Origin: Pseudomonadota bacterium | Lineage (GTDB): Bacteria; Pseudomonadota; Gammaproteobacteria; Burkholderiales; Burkholderiaceae_F | NCBI GenBank assembly: GCA_023443095.1 | Contig: JAEZVV010000014.1 | Span: forward strand, 1 to 8,006 | DNA length: 8,006 nucleotides | Reading direction: 5' to 3' | Shown here: positions 1-6,820 of the stretch, piece by piece | Layout: every line of letters begins with the position of its first letter | Position numbering within the stretch: position 1 is the first letter of the stretch | The notes under the pieces: model-generated | The model's input: only the letters and a program-made list of their open reading frames with translations | Databases searched by the model: none | Told to the model about the DNA's origin: nothing | Program-made: the position numbers and the translations under genes

Positions 1-1118
1 GCCGTGCGGAGTATCTCCATCGTCTGCTGCGCCGACCGCGCCCAGTTGAAGCTCGCCGCCCGCGCCCGACCGCGCTCGCGCATCTCGTCCATACATCCCG
101 GCTTGCTCAGCAGCTCCGCCACCGTCACCGGCCATGCCAGTTCGTCGTAGGGATCGACCAGGCAGCCCGCATCCCCCAACACCTCGGGCATGGAGCTCAG
201 GTTCGAGGCCACCACGGGCACGCCGCGGCTCATCGCCTCCAGCAGCGGCAGGCCAAATCCTTCGTACAACGACAGATACAACAAGGCCAGCGCCCCGGAA
301 TACAAACGCTCGACCACGGCATCGTCGAGGTAGGGCAACAGATGAACCCGCCCGACCAAACCCAACCGGACCACCAGGTCGACGCAGCGTTCCTTCACCG
401 GCCCACATCCCAAGCCGACCACCACCAGGTCCAGGGCCGGCAGCTGCGTTACCAGGCGGGCAAAACCTCGAATCATTCCCTCGATGTTCTTGCGCGGCGC
501 CGGTCCCCCAAAAGCCAGCAGGTAGGGCCGCACCAACCCCGGCGCCACCGGGGCTGCGTCGCCACCGCTTGAACCGGCTGGCGGCACCGGATCCGTGCCC
601 CAATGCACAACGTGTACTCGGCGCTCGTCGACCCCGGTCAAGCGGATCAGATCGCGCCGAGTGTTATCCGAAACGGCAATGATGGCGCTCGCCCTGCGCG
701 CGGCCGCCTCGACGCCGGCACGAAATCGCGCCACCTGGCCCGCGCTTGCACCGTCGTCGAACAGAAGCGGAATCACGTCGTGCACCGTAACCACAGTCGG
801 CACCCTCCCCCACGCCGGCTGTTCGCTGCTGGTGCAATGAAGAACGTCGACCCGATCCCACCACGCCGCCAGCGGCAGAGCCCATTCGTTCCAGGTATTC
901 CAACGGTGGCCCGGAGGATCGAAGATCCGCACGCAGGTCCCCGCCAGTTCGCCCGGAACCGGTGCCTCCAAGCGGTCGCCGTAAAGCCGGATCTGCCAGT
1001 CCGGTTGTCTCTCTAGCAGTTCCCGGTAAAGGCGGACTCCGGCCTTGCCTTCACCGCGCGGATACGGATGAAGAAAGGTCCGGGCATCCACACCGATCCG
1101 CAGAGAAGCCCGGCTCAT
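1..1118 (-). CDS. GT4-family glycosyltransferase, C-terminal end cut by window
   Basis: This is an open frame of 372 codons from ATG at 1118, running off the left edge without a stop. It is predicted to be a cytoplasmic retaining glycosyltransferase with the GT-B fold that adds a sugar from a nucleotide-sugar donor to the growing lipid-linked glycan. Visible features: an N-terminal start RIGVDARTF (residues 7-15); TVHDVIPL at 111-118, the usual conserved HD segment after the first Rossmann half; IIAVSDNTRRDL at 146-157; GGPAPRKNI at 204-212, the donor-phosphate-binding Arg/Lys region; and the GT4 signature YEGFGLPLLEAMSRGVPVVA at 285-304, with the two Glu of the E-x7-E motif at 286 and 294. 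The FNWARSAQQT segment at 358-367 is typical of the family's end, so only a short tail is missing. The ATG overlaps the upstream ligase stop by 4 bp (ATGA), and no clear Shine-Dalgarno precedes it, so coupled translation is likely. Mannosyl- or glucosyltransferase activity is plausible, but the sugar cannot be read from sequence. Leu codons include unusually many TTG compared with the neighbours. Confidence 0.9.
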   Translation of the reverse strand, partial: MSRASLRIGVDARTFLHPYPRGEGKAGVRLYRELLERQPDWQIRLYGDRLEAPVPGELAGTCVRIFDPPGHRWNTWNEWALPLAAWWDRVDVLHCTSSEQPAWGRVPTVVTVHDVIPLLFDDGASAGQVARFRAGVEAAARRASAIIAVSDNTRRDLIRLTGVDERRVHVVHWGTDPVPPAGSSGGDAAPVAPGLVRPYLLAFGGPAPRKNIEGMIRGFARLVTQLPALDLVVVGLGCGPVKERCVDLVVRLGLVGRVHLLPYLDDAVVERLYSGALALLYLSLYEGFGLPLLEAMSRGVPVVASNLSSMPEVLGDAGCLVDPYDELAWPVTVAELLSKPGCMDEMRERGRARAASFNWARSAQQTMEILRT

Positions 1119-2428
1119 CGCAGGGAGCGGCGCGAAGCGTCCGCCAGCGCCATGGCCGGAACGGCCGGTGCGGGTTGGCCTGCCAGCCCCCTGAGCTCCC
1201 TCTGCAAGATCGCCGTCGCGGCGACGAAGACATAAAAGAGGTCGAAATACGCCAGGCTCAGGAAGGCGCCGGAAATGGCAAAACCCAGCAGCCCCAGGCG
1301 CAGCCCGTTGGCATAGTCGGCCAGCCATTCCGCCCCCGGCATCGACTTTGCCTGACGCCGCATCCGGGTCAGCGCGAGCAGGCAACTCGACAGCAGCGCC
1401 ACGAAGAGGAAAAGGCCGACAAAGCCGTGGTCACCCAGCATCTGGAAGTAGATGCTGTGAGCGGCCCGCGCCCGGTTGTTCCATTCGCCCAGGAAACTCG
1501 CGTAACTGAGCCAGCGTTCGTTGCCGGCATGGTCAAGGTTGAAACCGGCTCCGGTCAGCGGGTAGTCCTTGGCCACGTTCCACGCCACGCTCCACGCCTG
1601 CAGGCGCTGCATCGCCGACTCGTCCTGCTGGTAGGTCTGGATCGTTTCGGCGCGCTCGAATAGCTGCGGCGGAGCGAACCAGACGGCGAACAAGCCAACC
1701 GGAATCAGCATCAGCAGCACCAGCCACTTGCGGCGCGCCGCCAGCAGCATCGGCGCCGCCACCGCGGCCAGGCCGAGAAAGGCCCCGCGCGAATACGTGA
1801 ACACCACCGACAGCGGCGTCAACCAGGCCATCGCGAGAAACGGTCGCCGGATCCACTTCGAGGGGTCGCGCGCCAGCACCACGATCAGCGGCCAGACCAT
1901 GATCATTGCCAGGCCGATCTCGTTGTTGCCGTCGATGAAGGTGCCGTCCGGCCCCCAGATGCGGTACTGACCGCCGTTGAGCAGGCTGAACAGTCCGCCC
2001 TTGGCGCCGTAAAAGCCGATCGATCCTGCCGCCACAATCAGCAGCCAGCGGATCTTCTCGCGGCCGTAGATCAGGACCATGGTCACGTAGGTGAAAAGGA
2101 CAATCTTCATCACCTTGTCCCACTGCAGCCAGGCGGCCTCGGGCGACCAGGCAAAAAACATGGTGAAGTTCATGTGCAGGGTGAGAAGGGTGAGCCAGAC
2201 CACCGGCCCGGTCAGCGGCGGCGCCTTGCGCTCCTTGGTCACCAGCAATCCCAACAGCGTCACCGCGGCCACCACCGCGGCGGTCGGGAAGGCGAACATG
2301 AAACCGTAGGTCAGCCGATGCGGATTCATCAGGCCGATCCAGGTCCAGGTCAAGACACCGATCCAGGGCCGCGCCAGGGCCCAGACCAGGAGCACCACAA
2401 TGATCGCGGCCAGCGCAATATCACGCAT
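1115..2428 (-). CDS. O-glycosylation ligase / Wzy-like membrane protein, exosortase A-associated type
   Basis: This encodes a 437-residue polytopic inner-membrane protein of the O-antigen ligase/polymerase superfamily (Wzy_C-like), which joins undecaprenyl-linked glycans to an acceptor or to each other on the periplasmic face. Seen in the sequence: hydrophobic segments from residue 4 onward; MNPHRLTYGF at 34-43; a GG-LFSLLNGG-YRIWGP-G-F stretch at 144-164 leading into DGNNEIGLAMIM at 166-177; TYSRGAFLGL at 211-220; and the periplasmic loop signature RAAHSIYFQMLGDHGFVGL at 321-339, with the conserved His at 324. The MNPHRL and YRIWGP...NNE features match my recollection of the exosortase A-associated ligase family (TIGR03097), and the length fits. 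I chose ATG 2428 because hydrophobic sequence starts there, GAGAGAAG lies just upstream, and the extra 49 in-frame codons upstream are a shadow of the preceding gene. It overlaps that gene by 8 bp and the next by 4 bp. The Ala/Pro-rich tail (residues 415-437) looks disordered. Whether it acts as ligase or polymerase is not settled by sequence. Confidence 0.9.
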   Translation of the reverse strand: MRDIALAAIIVVLLVWALARPWIGVLTWTWIGLMNPHRLTYGFMFAFPTAAVVAAVTLLGLLVTKERKAPPLTGPVVWLTLLTLHMNFTMFFAWSPEAAWLQWDKVMKIVLFTYVTMVLIYGREKIRWLLIVAAGSIGFYGAKGGLFSLLNGGQYRIWGPDGTFIDGNNEIGLAMIMVWPLIVVLARDPSKWIRRPFLAMAWLTPLSVVFTYSRGAFLGLAAVAAPMLLAARRKWLVLLMLIPVGLFAVWFAPPQLFERAETIQTYQQDESAMQRLQAWSVAWNVAKDYPLTGAGFNLDHAGNERWLSYASFLGEWNNRARAAHSIYFQMLGDHGFVGLFLFVALLSSCLLALTRMRRQAKSMPGAEWLADYANGLRLGLLGFAISGAFLSLAYFDLFYVFVAATAILQRELRGLAGQPAPAVPAMALADASRRSLR

Positions 2429-3614
2429 GGCGCTTCTCTCGGTGTGCCGCCACCGCCTGCCACATGACGGCTTCGAGCGCTTCCGCGCGCCGGGCCCAGG
2501 TGTAGTGCGCGTCGATCGTCGCCCGGCCCGCCGCGCCCACGGCGGCGCGGCGCCGCGGATCGGCCAGCAGCTCAAGAATGCGGTCGGCCATCGCCTGCGC
2601 GCCGTCGGCCAGCTCGAGATTGCGACCGGGCTCGGCCAGCAGGCCGCCGATGGCTTCGGGAGTCGTCAGCACGCATTTGCCCATCGCCCAGGCCTGCAGA
2701 ATCTTGTTCTTGATGCCCGCACCCATGCGCAGCGGCGCCACGAACAAGGCCGCGCGCGCCAGGTAGGGGCGGACGTCGTCGACCCAGCCGGTGACTTCCA
2801 CTGTCGGGCCGGCCAGCGCCAACACTTCGGGCGCCGGCTTGTTGCCCACCGCCAGGAAACGCACGGACGGGCGCACCTGCCGCACTCGCGGCAGGACCTC
2901 CCCCACGAACCAGGTCACCGCGTCGACGTTGGGCGCGAAATCCATGCGCCCCTCGAACACCAGGGTGTCGGGCTCTTCGGGTTCGCCGCTCGGGCGGAAG
3001 AACTCGGCGTCGACCCCGTTGGGCAGGGCCGCGATCGGCGTGTGGCGGCAGGCGCGCGCGAGCGAGGCCGCGTCGACCTCCGACACCACGGCACAGGCAT
3101 CGGCCGCCCCGAAATAATGGCGTTCGACCTGGAAGATCTGCGCCCAACGTTTGGCCAGGCGCAGCTTGCGCAGCAGGCGGGTCTCATGCGCCATTTCGCG
3201 CTCAAGGTCGATCAGGCCGTCGTCGACGATGTCGGCCAGCCACGCGCAGGCCAGCGGCTGCGGCAGGCTGGTCACGGTGTCCCAGCCCGACATCCATACT
3301 AGGTCGTAACGCCCGCCCGCCGTCGCTTGGGCGATCGCCTCCCGCGTCGCGGCCGAGGCCGGAATGATGCAGCGGTAATCGATGCGCTCGCGCAGCCGGG
3401 TCCACCAGCTGGCCTCGGCCGAAAACCACGGGCGCGGGAAACAAAGCACCGAGCCGAACAGTGCCGACACCTCGGCCGGCACGGGCTCCTCGCCCCAACA
3501 CACCAGATCGAACTCGTGCCGATCGCGCAGAGCCCGCACGTAGTGCCAGATCCTCAGGTTCTGCCCGTTGTCGAGCGGCCAGGGGAAACGGTCGCAATTG
3601 ACCAAGACTTTCAT
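2421..3614 (-). CDS. GT4-family glycosyltransferase, Stp1-like (exosortase-locus type)
   Basis: This 397-residue GT-B glycosyltransferase is predicted to act in the cytoplasm on the lipid-linked repeat unit. The N-terminal domain opens with MKVLVNCDRFPWPLDNGQ (1-18), the usual RxPxPxxxG acceptor-side start. VVSEVD lies at 176-181 and LPNGVDAEFFRP at 197-208. The donor domain includes LVFEGRMDFAPNVDAVTWF at 218-236, VTGWVDDVRPYLARA at 274-288, and VAPLRMGAGIKNKILQAWAM at 292-311, which takes the place of the classical E-x7-E region. The stretch GRMDFAPNVDAVTWF...VRPYL...GIKNK resembles the TIGR03087 (Stp1) group, found beside exosortase genes; this is from memory and no search was run. In that region many GT4 enzymes have Glu before the nucleotide-binding helix, whereas here the residues are GAGIKNK then QAWAMGK. 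ATG 3614 overlaps the stop of the upstream glycosyltransferase by 4 bp. The 205 in-frame codons further upstream are an Arg/Ala-rich shadow of that gene. The donor sugar is unknown. Confidence 0.9.
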   Translation of the reverse strand: MKVLVNCDRFPWPLDNGQNLRIWHYVRALRDRHEFDLVCWGEEPVPAEVSALFGSVLCFPRPWFSAEASWWTRLRERIDYRCIIPASAATREAIAQATAGGRYDLVWMSGWDTVTSLPQPLACAWLADIVDDGLIDLEREMAHETRLLRKLRLAKRWAQIFQVERHYFGAADACAVVSEVDAASLARACRHTPIAALPNGVDAEFFRPSGEPEEPDTLVFEGRMDFAPNVDAVTWFVGEVLPRVRQVRPSVRFLAVGNKPAPEVLALAGPTVEVTGWVDDVRPYLARAALFVAPLRMGAGIKNKILQAWAMGKCVLTTPEAIGGLLAEPGRNLELADGAQAMADRILELLADPRRRAAVGAAGRATIDAHYTWARRAEALEAVMWQAVAAHREKRHA

Positions 3615-5083
3615 GCGTTGGCCCCGATCGCTGCCGATGCGCGGACCGCGCCCATGGAACTCACCTGATCGAGCACGCCGGCAAAACGTCGAGCCAAGGC
3701 GGCCCGGTCGAATTGAGAGATGTAGTCCAGGTCGGGCTCGACGCGCGGCGGCCCCTCGCTCAGCCAGCGCTGCAAAACGGCCTCGATCGCCGCCACGTCG
3801 CCGTATCCGACCACCTCGCCGGCACCCGCCCGCAGCAGGATCGCCGCCCCGGCGCTGCCCGCGGGGTGCATCGCCAGGATCGGCCGGCCCGTCTCGAGGT
3901 ATTCGAACAGCTTGCCCTGCAGCGTCTCGCGGTGGCCGGGCCCGAGCGCGAGCAACAAACCGTCGGCCGAGCGCTGCAGGGCCCGTGCGCGCGAATGCGG
4001 CTGCGGACCGATGAAATGCACCACCGCCCCCAGGCCCAGCGTGCTCGCGCGCACCCGCATAACCTGCTCGTGCTCGCCGCCGTAACCGGCCAGTTGCACG
4101 CACAGCCCGGCGAGCCGCTCCGGCGTGCTCGCCGCGATCCGCCCCAGCGCCTCGATCAGGCCCGCCGGCGACTCGCTCTCGAACATCGCGCCGGTCCAGG
4201 CCAGGCGCAGCCGCGCCGACGCCGGCCACAGCGCCGTCACCTCGGCCGGCGCTGCCGTCGTTTCATAACCGTTGGTGATCACACACAGCTTGCGGCGAAC
4301 CGCGTCGCCATAACGTCGCGCCAGCCGGTCCGGCCAGGCCGGGGAGGCCAGCACGATGAAGTCGCATTCATTCACCACCGCGGCCTCGCAGCGCCGGTCG
4401 ATGAAAGCGTGAAAGCGGCTCGCCTGCTGCCGGTAGGGCCGGTCGACCCAGAGATCGCGAAAGTCCGCCACCCACGGCAGACCGGTCCTGCGTTTGATGG
4501 CCAGGCCCGCCATGTGGGTCGAATACGCCGGGTGGCTGGTCACGATCACGGCCGGCCCGATCGCGTGGCGGCGGTCGATCACCTCGCGCGCCGCGCGCGC
4601 TGCCCACGGGCGCAAGGCATCGGGATGGTAGGCCGCGTAGCGCAGCGCGGTTTTCAAGCCCGAGCTGGCCCATGAGAGCGGCAGGCGTGCGAGCGAACTC
4701 AGCGCGCCGTGCGGCGCGGCCTCGGCCCGGCCGCGGTCGGTCTCATCGGCCGCTTTCAACTCGGCTGCGCCGCGGCCGCGGCGGCGGGCCAGCCACGCAA
4801 AGGGATCGGGGTCGAACACGCGCACAACCCGTTCGCGGGCCTCGGGCAGGGCCAGTTCGGCGGGGTCGATCAGGGGCAGGTCTTCGATCGCGCGCGTCAC
4901 CACCCACGGCTCCCACCCCGATCCTGGCAGATGCCGGACCAGGCTCTGGATACGTTGGGTATTGGTGCCGGCCAGGGGCGGATAGTCCGTCGCCACCAAC
5001 ACCACGCGGCGCGGCATGCTGGTCGGAACGCTCTGGGACTGCGGTGTTGCCACTGCCTGCTGCGGACTGCGCAGAGAACTCAT
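3611..5083 (-). CDS. GT4-like glycosyltransferase, first gene of leftward operon
   Basis: This 490-residue protein has a GT-B glycosyltransferase layout and is probably a cytosolic enzyme of glycan repeat-unit assembly. After about 24 poorly conserved residues, the first strand and loop read RRVVLVATDYPPLAGTNTQR (25-44), the family's YPP-GG-type start, here with AGTN instead of GG. A charged, low-complexity linker (about 98-126, rich in Arg, Ala, Asp and Glu) follows. GLPWVADFRDLWVDRPY at 201-217 is a strong hallmark of this subgroup. The C-terminal half has LAWTGAMFESESP at 294-306, VVHFIGPQPH at 354-363, and GKLFEYLETGRPILAM at 390-405, with Glu394 in the nucleotide-binding position. The end is Ala-rich. 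I chose ATG 5083 because GGAGGG lies directly upstream. The reading frame stays open for 31 codons further upstream, but with no family-like sequence. ATG at 5014 (MPRRVV) would remove 23 residues but lacks an obvious ribosome binding site. Acceptor and donor sugars are unknown. Confidence 0.88.
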   Translation of the reverse strand: MSSLRSPQQAVATPQSQSVPTSMPRRVVLVATDYPPLAGTNTQRIQSLVRHLPGSGWEPWVVTRAIEDLPLIDPAELALPEARERVVRVFDPDPFAWLARRRGRGAAELKAADETDRGRAEAAPHGALSSLARLPLSWASSGLKTALRYAAYHPDALRPWAARAAREVIDRRHAIGPAVIVTSHPAYSTHMAGLAIKRRTGLPWVADFRDLWVDRPYRQQASRFHAFIDRRCEAAVVNECDFIVLASPAWPDRLARRYGDAVRRKLCVITNGYETTAAPAEVTALWPASARLRLAWTGAMFESESPAGLIEALGRIAASTPERLAGLCVQLAGYGGEHEQVMRVRASTLGLGAVVHFIGPQPHSRARALQRSADGLLLALGPGHRETLQGKLFEYLETGRPILAMHPAGSAGAAILLRAGAGEVVGYGDVAAIEAVLQRWLSEGPPRVEPDLDYISQFDRAALARRFAGVLDQVSSMGAVRASAAIGANA

Positions 5084-5091
5084 TTCCCTCC
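5084..5091 (-). promoter_or_regulatory. Ribosome binding site for the leftward operon
   Basis: Read on the minus strand, GGAGGG (5091-5086) stands only two bases before the ATG at 5083. It is the best Shine-Dalgarno match among the starts examined in this window and decides the start of the first leftward gene. The spacing is shorter than the usual five to nine bases, so initiation may be less efficient than the match suggests. Confidence 0.6.
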
Positions 5092-5131
5092 AAACTGCCG
5101 TACCTGGACGCGCGATGTTGCGGCCGATGAT

Positions 5132-5154
5132 GGCATGGCCCGGTGCCTTTTTTT
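5132..5154 (+). terminator. Terminator-like hairpin with T7 run (candidate)
   Basis: GGCAT (5132-5136) can pair with GTGCC (5143-5147), including one G-U pair, around a six-base loop. Seven T follow (5148-5154). This has the form of an intrinsic terminator for rightward transcription, but the five-pair stem is weak. No rightward gene ends just upstream, so it would stop antisense transcripts entering from the left, or act as an attenuator if the flippase transcript starts to its left. The T/A run could instead belong to a promoter. Confidence 0.35.
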
Positions 5155-5155
5155 C

Positions 5156-5170
5156 TGCGGCGTCGCCGCA
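5156..5170. repeat. 15-bp palindrome, possible operator
   Basis: TGCGGCG (5156-5162), one central T, then CGCCGCA (5164-5170) form a perfect 7+1+7 inverted repeat one base after the T run. It sits inside the divergent promoter region, which suits a dimeric regulator site. GC-rich palindromes of this size also arise by chance in such genomes. I know no regulator that I could assign to it. Confidence 0.35.
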
Positions 5171-5302
5171 AAGCAACGCCGCGACTCGATCGCCGGCCGG
5201 TCCACGCGTCGCGGGCAGGAGCCCGGGTTATCCTCGACCCGCCGCCCCGTCGCCCATGCCCGCAACGAAACTCCCATCGCCGTCCGAACCGGCCCGCACG
5301 GC

Positions 5303-6820
5303 ATGATCCGCAGCGGTCTGGTTCAACGCTCCTTCGCTCCGCCCGACCATGCGCTGGCCCAGCGAGTCAGCCGTTCGGCCGCCGTCAGCCTGATCGGGGT
5401 GGCGCTGCGGGCGGTGATCACGATCGGCAGCACCGCCGTGCTGGCCCGTCTCTTGAGTCCGGCCGACTTCGGCCTGCTGACCATGGCCTCGCTCGTGACC
5501 GAGTTCGCGGCCCTGTTCTCGAGCTTCGGCATCGGCGCCATCCTGATCCAGATGCGGCGCAGTTCGCGCCTCTACTACGACACCGCGTTCTGGTTCGCCG
5601 CCGCCCTGGGTCTCGTGCTGATGGCCGCGGTCTGGCTGTTCTCCGTGTTCGCCGGGCTCTTCTTCGACGACCCACAGGTCGGCAGCATCGTCCGCGTGCT
5701 GAGCGTCCTTTTCCTGCTCGAAGAACTGACAGTGGTTCATTCGGCGGTGCTCAACCGCCTGCTCAAGTTCAAACTTGAGGTGGCGATCCAGATGGGGCAG
5801 CTGCTGCTGCGGGTCGGCGCCACCATCGCTTTCGCCTGGCTGGGCTGGGGCGTGTGGAGCCTGGTGCTGGGCTCGCTCGCCGGCAGCGTCTTTCGCACCG
5901 CCGCGCTGTGGATCGCCGTCCCCTTCCGGCCGCGCGTCCGCTTTCACTGGCCACTGGTGGCGGGCCGGATGCGGACCGGCCTCAGCTACCTGGGCGGGGC
6001 GGTGCTGGGCTACCTCAACAACAACCTCGATTACCTCGTGGTCGGACGTAGTTTCGGCGCCGCCGAACTCGGCTACTACCAGGCGGCGTATTCGCTGTCT
6101 GACGAGTTGCGCAACCGTCTTTCGCTGCCGCTGCAGCGCGTTCTGTTTCCGGCGTATTCGCTGGTCCAGGACGACCTCGGCCGTTTTCAGCGCGGCGTGA
6201 GCACCAGCCTGCGCCTGCTCTCGTGCATCGTGTTTCCTCTGGGCGCCGGCATGGCCGCGACGGCGCCGGAAATCGTGGCCATCCTGTTCGGGCCGAAGTG
6301 GCTGGCGGTGATCCCGCTGCTCCAGGTGCTGGCGATCAATGGCGCGCTGCGAGCGGTTTTCTCGATGTGCGGCTCGATCTACTTCGCGCGCGACCGGGCG
6401 GATCTGGCCTTTCTCGTCACCGCCGCCTCGCTCCCGCTCGTGGTCCTCGCGCTGTGGCTGGGTTCGCGCTGGGGTGCTCAAGGCGTGGCCTGGGCCATGC
6501 TCGCGATGGTGACGCTGTCGCTCGCGGCTTCGGGCATTTCGCTGCGGCTGATACGGATGACTTTGTGGGATCTTCTGCGGGCGGTAGGCCCAGCCGCCAT
6601 TGCATCGGCGGCAATGGCCGCCGGCCTGTCCTTGCGCTTTGCCCCGATCGAGACCATCGACTCGCCCCTGATCCGGCTGGGCCTGATGGTCGTCGTTGGC
6701 GCCCTGGTTTATGTCGCGGTTCTTTGCCTCGTTTCTCGCGATTCGGCCCGCCTTATCCTCAACACCCTCAAGGGTCTGGTGATGCGGCGCCGGAAATCAC
6801 AGGCTTCGCTCTCGCCATGA
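5303..6820 (+). CDS. Wzx/WzxC-type polysaccharide flippase (MOP superfamily)
   Basis: This 505-residue polytopic membrane protein of the polysaccharide transporter (PST) branch of the MOP flippases is predicted to move undecaprenyl-linked repeat units across the inner membrane. Hydrophobic segments occur along the whole chain, about 12 to 14 by eye, roughly from residue 27 to 478. Family signatures are LARLLSPADFGLLTMA at 47-62, LDYLVVGRSFGAAELGYYQ at 242-260, LPLQRVLFPAYS at 275-286 and EIVAILFGPKWLAVIPLLQV at 323-342; these are typical of WzxC-like proteins. The tail after 480 is basic and short. ATG 5303 is the only sensible start: the frame stays open far upstream, but that stretch is antisense to the leftward glycosyltransferase and looks nothing like a protein of this family. 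No clear Shine-Dalgarno precedes this ATG, so initiation may be weak or depend on leader structure. The gene heads the rightward unit and its stop overlaps the next start by 4 bp (ATGA). The transported glycan cannot be inferred from sequence. Confidence 0.92.
   Translation: MIRSGLVQRSFAPPDHALAQRVSRSAAVSLIGVALRAVITIGSTAVLARLLSPADFGLLTMASLVTEFAALFSSFGIGAILIQMRRSSRLYYDTAFWFAAALGLVLMAAVWLFSVFAGLFFDDPQVGSIVRVLSVLFLLEELTVVHSAVLNRLLKFKLEVAIQMGQLLLRVGATIAFAWLGWGVWSLVLGSLAGSVFRTAALWIAVPFRPRVRFHWPLVAGRMRTGLSYLGGAVLGYLNNNLDYLVVGRSFGAAELGYYQAAYSLSDELRNRLSLPLQRVLFPAYSLVQDDLGRFQRGVSTSLRLLSCIVFPLGAGMAATAPEIVAILFGPKWLAVIPLLQVLAINGALRAVFSMCGSIYFARDRADLAFLVTAASLPLVVLALWLGSRWGAQGVAWAMLAMVTLSLAASGISLRLIRMTLWDLLRAVGPAAIASAAMAAGLSLRFAPIETIDSPLIRLGLMVVVGALVYVAVLCLVSRDSARLILNTLKGLVMRRRKSQASLSP

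Larger units (their letters stand above)
5084..5302. promoter_or_regulatory. Divergent intergenic control region
   Basis: These 219 bases separate the leftward glycosyltransferase operon from the rightward flippase operon, so both promoters are expected here. I cannot point to a convincing sigma70 -35/-10 pair on either strand. The visible structure is a hairpin followed by seven T (5132-5154) and a 15-bp palindrome (5156-5170). There are also two small GC-rich inverted repeats: CGGGC-AGGA-GCCCG at 5212-5225, and CGGGT/ACCCG arms at 5224-5228 and 5237-5241. These last two overlap by two bases, so they could form alternative structures in a flippase leader. This is the only gap of note in the window, and I see no small gene in it with a plausible start and ribosome site. 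Confidence 0.6.

Noticed and set aside
134..1663. Plus-strand frames at 134-682, 603-1016 and 962-1663.
   Set aside because: They lie opposite the leftmost glycosyltransferase and the ligase. Reading the minus strand by hand gives one continuous GT4 protein from 1118 to base 1.
2400..4675. Long plus-strand frames (2400-3302 and 3713-4675) opposite the leftward glycosyltransferases.
   Set aside because: They are Arg/Ala/Gln-rich shadows, and the minus-strand frames show clear family motifs throughout.
5179..5214. Inverted repeat CCGCGAC (5179-5185) and GTCGCGG (5208-5214) with a 22-base spacer.
   Set aside because: Seven-base GC-only arms with a long spacer are common by chance at this base composition, and nothing else ties them to a function.
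4709..5302. Long in-frame upstream extension of the flippase reading frame (198 codons).
   Set aside because: It is antisense to the leftward glycosyltransferase, is rich in Arg/Gly/Ala/His, and has no transporter-like sequence. High GC content keeps such frames open by chance.
5228..6481. A 417-codon open frame on the minus strand opposite the flippase.
   Set aside because: Its translation is dominated by Arg, Gln, Glu, His and Gly with no hydrophobic pattern or domain, while the plus strand encodes an unmistakable flippase.
6580..6588. GGCGGTAGG, close to the RfaH-recruiting ops element GGCGGTAGC seen in polysaccharide operon leaders.
   Set aside because: It lies inside the flippase coding region near its 3' end rather than in a leader, and differs in the last base. 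Such 9-mers are expected by chance.
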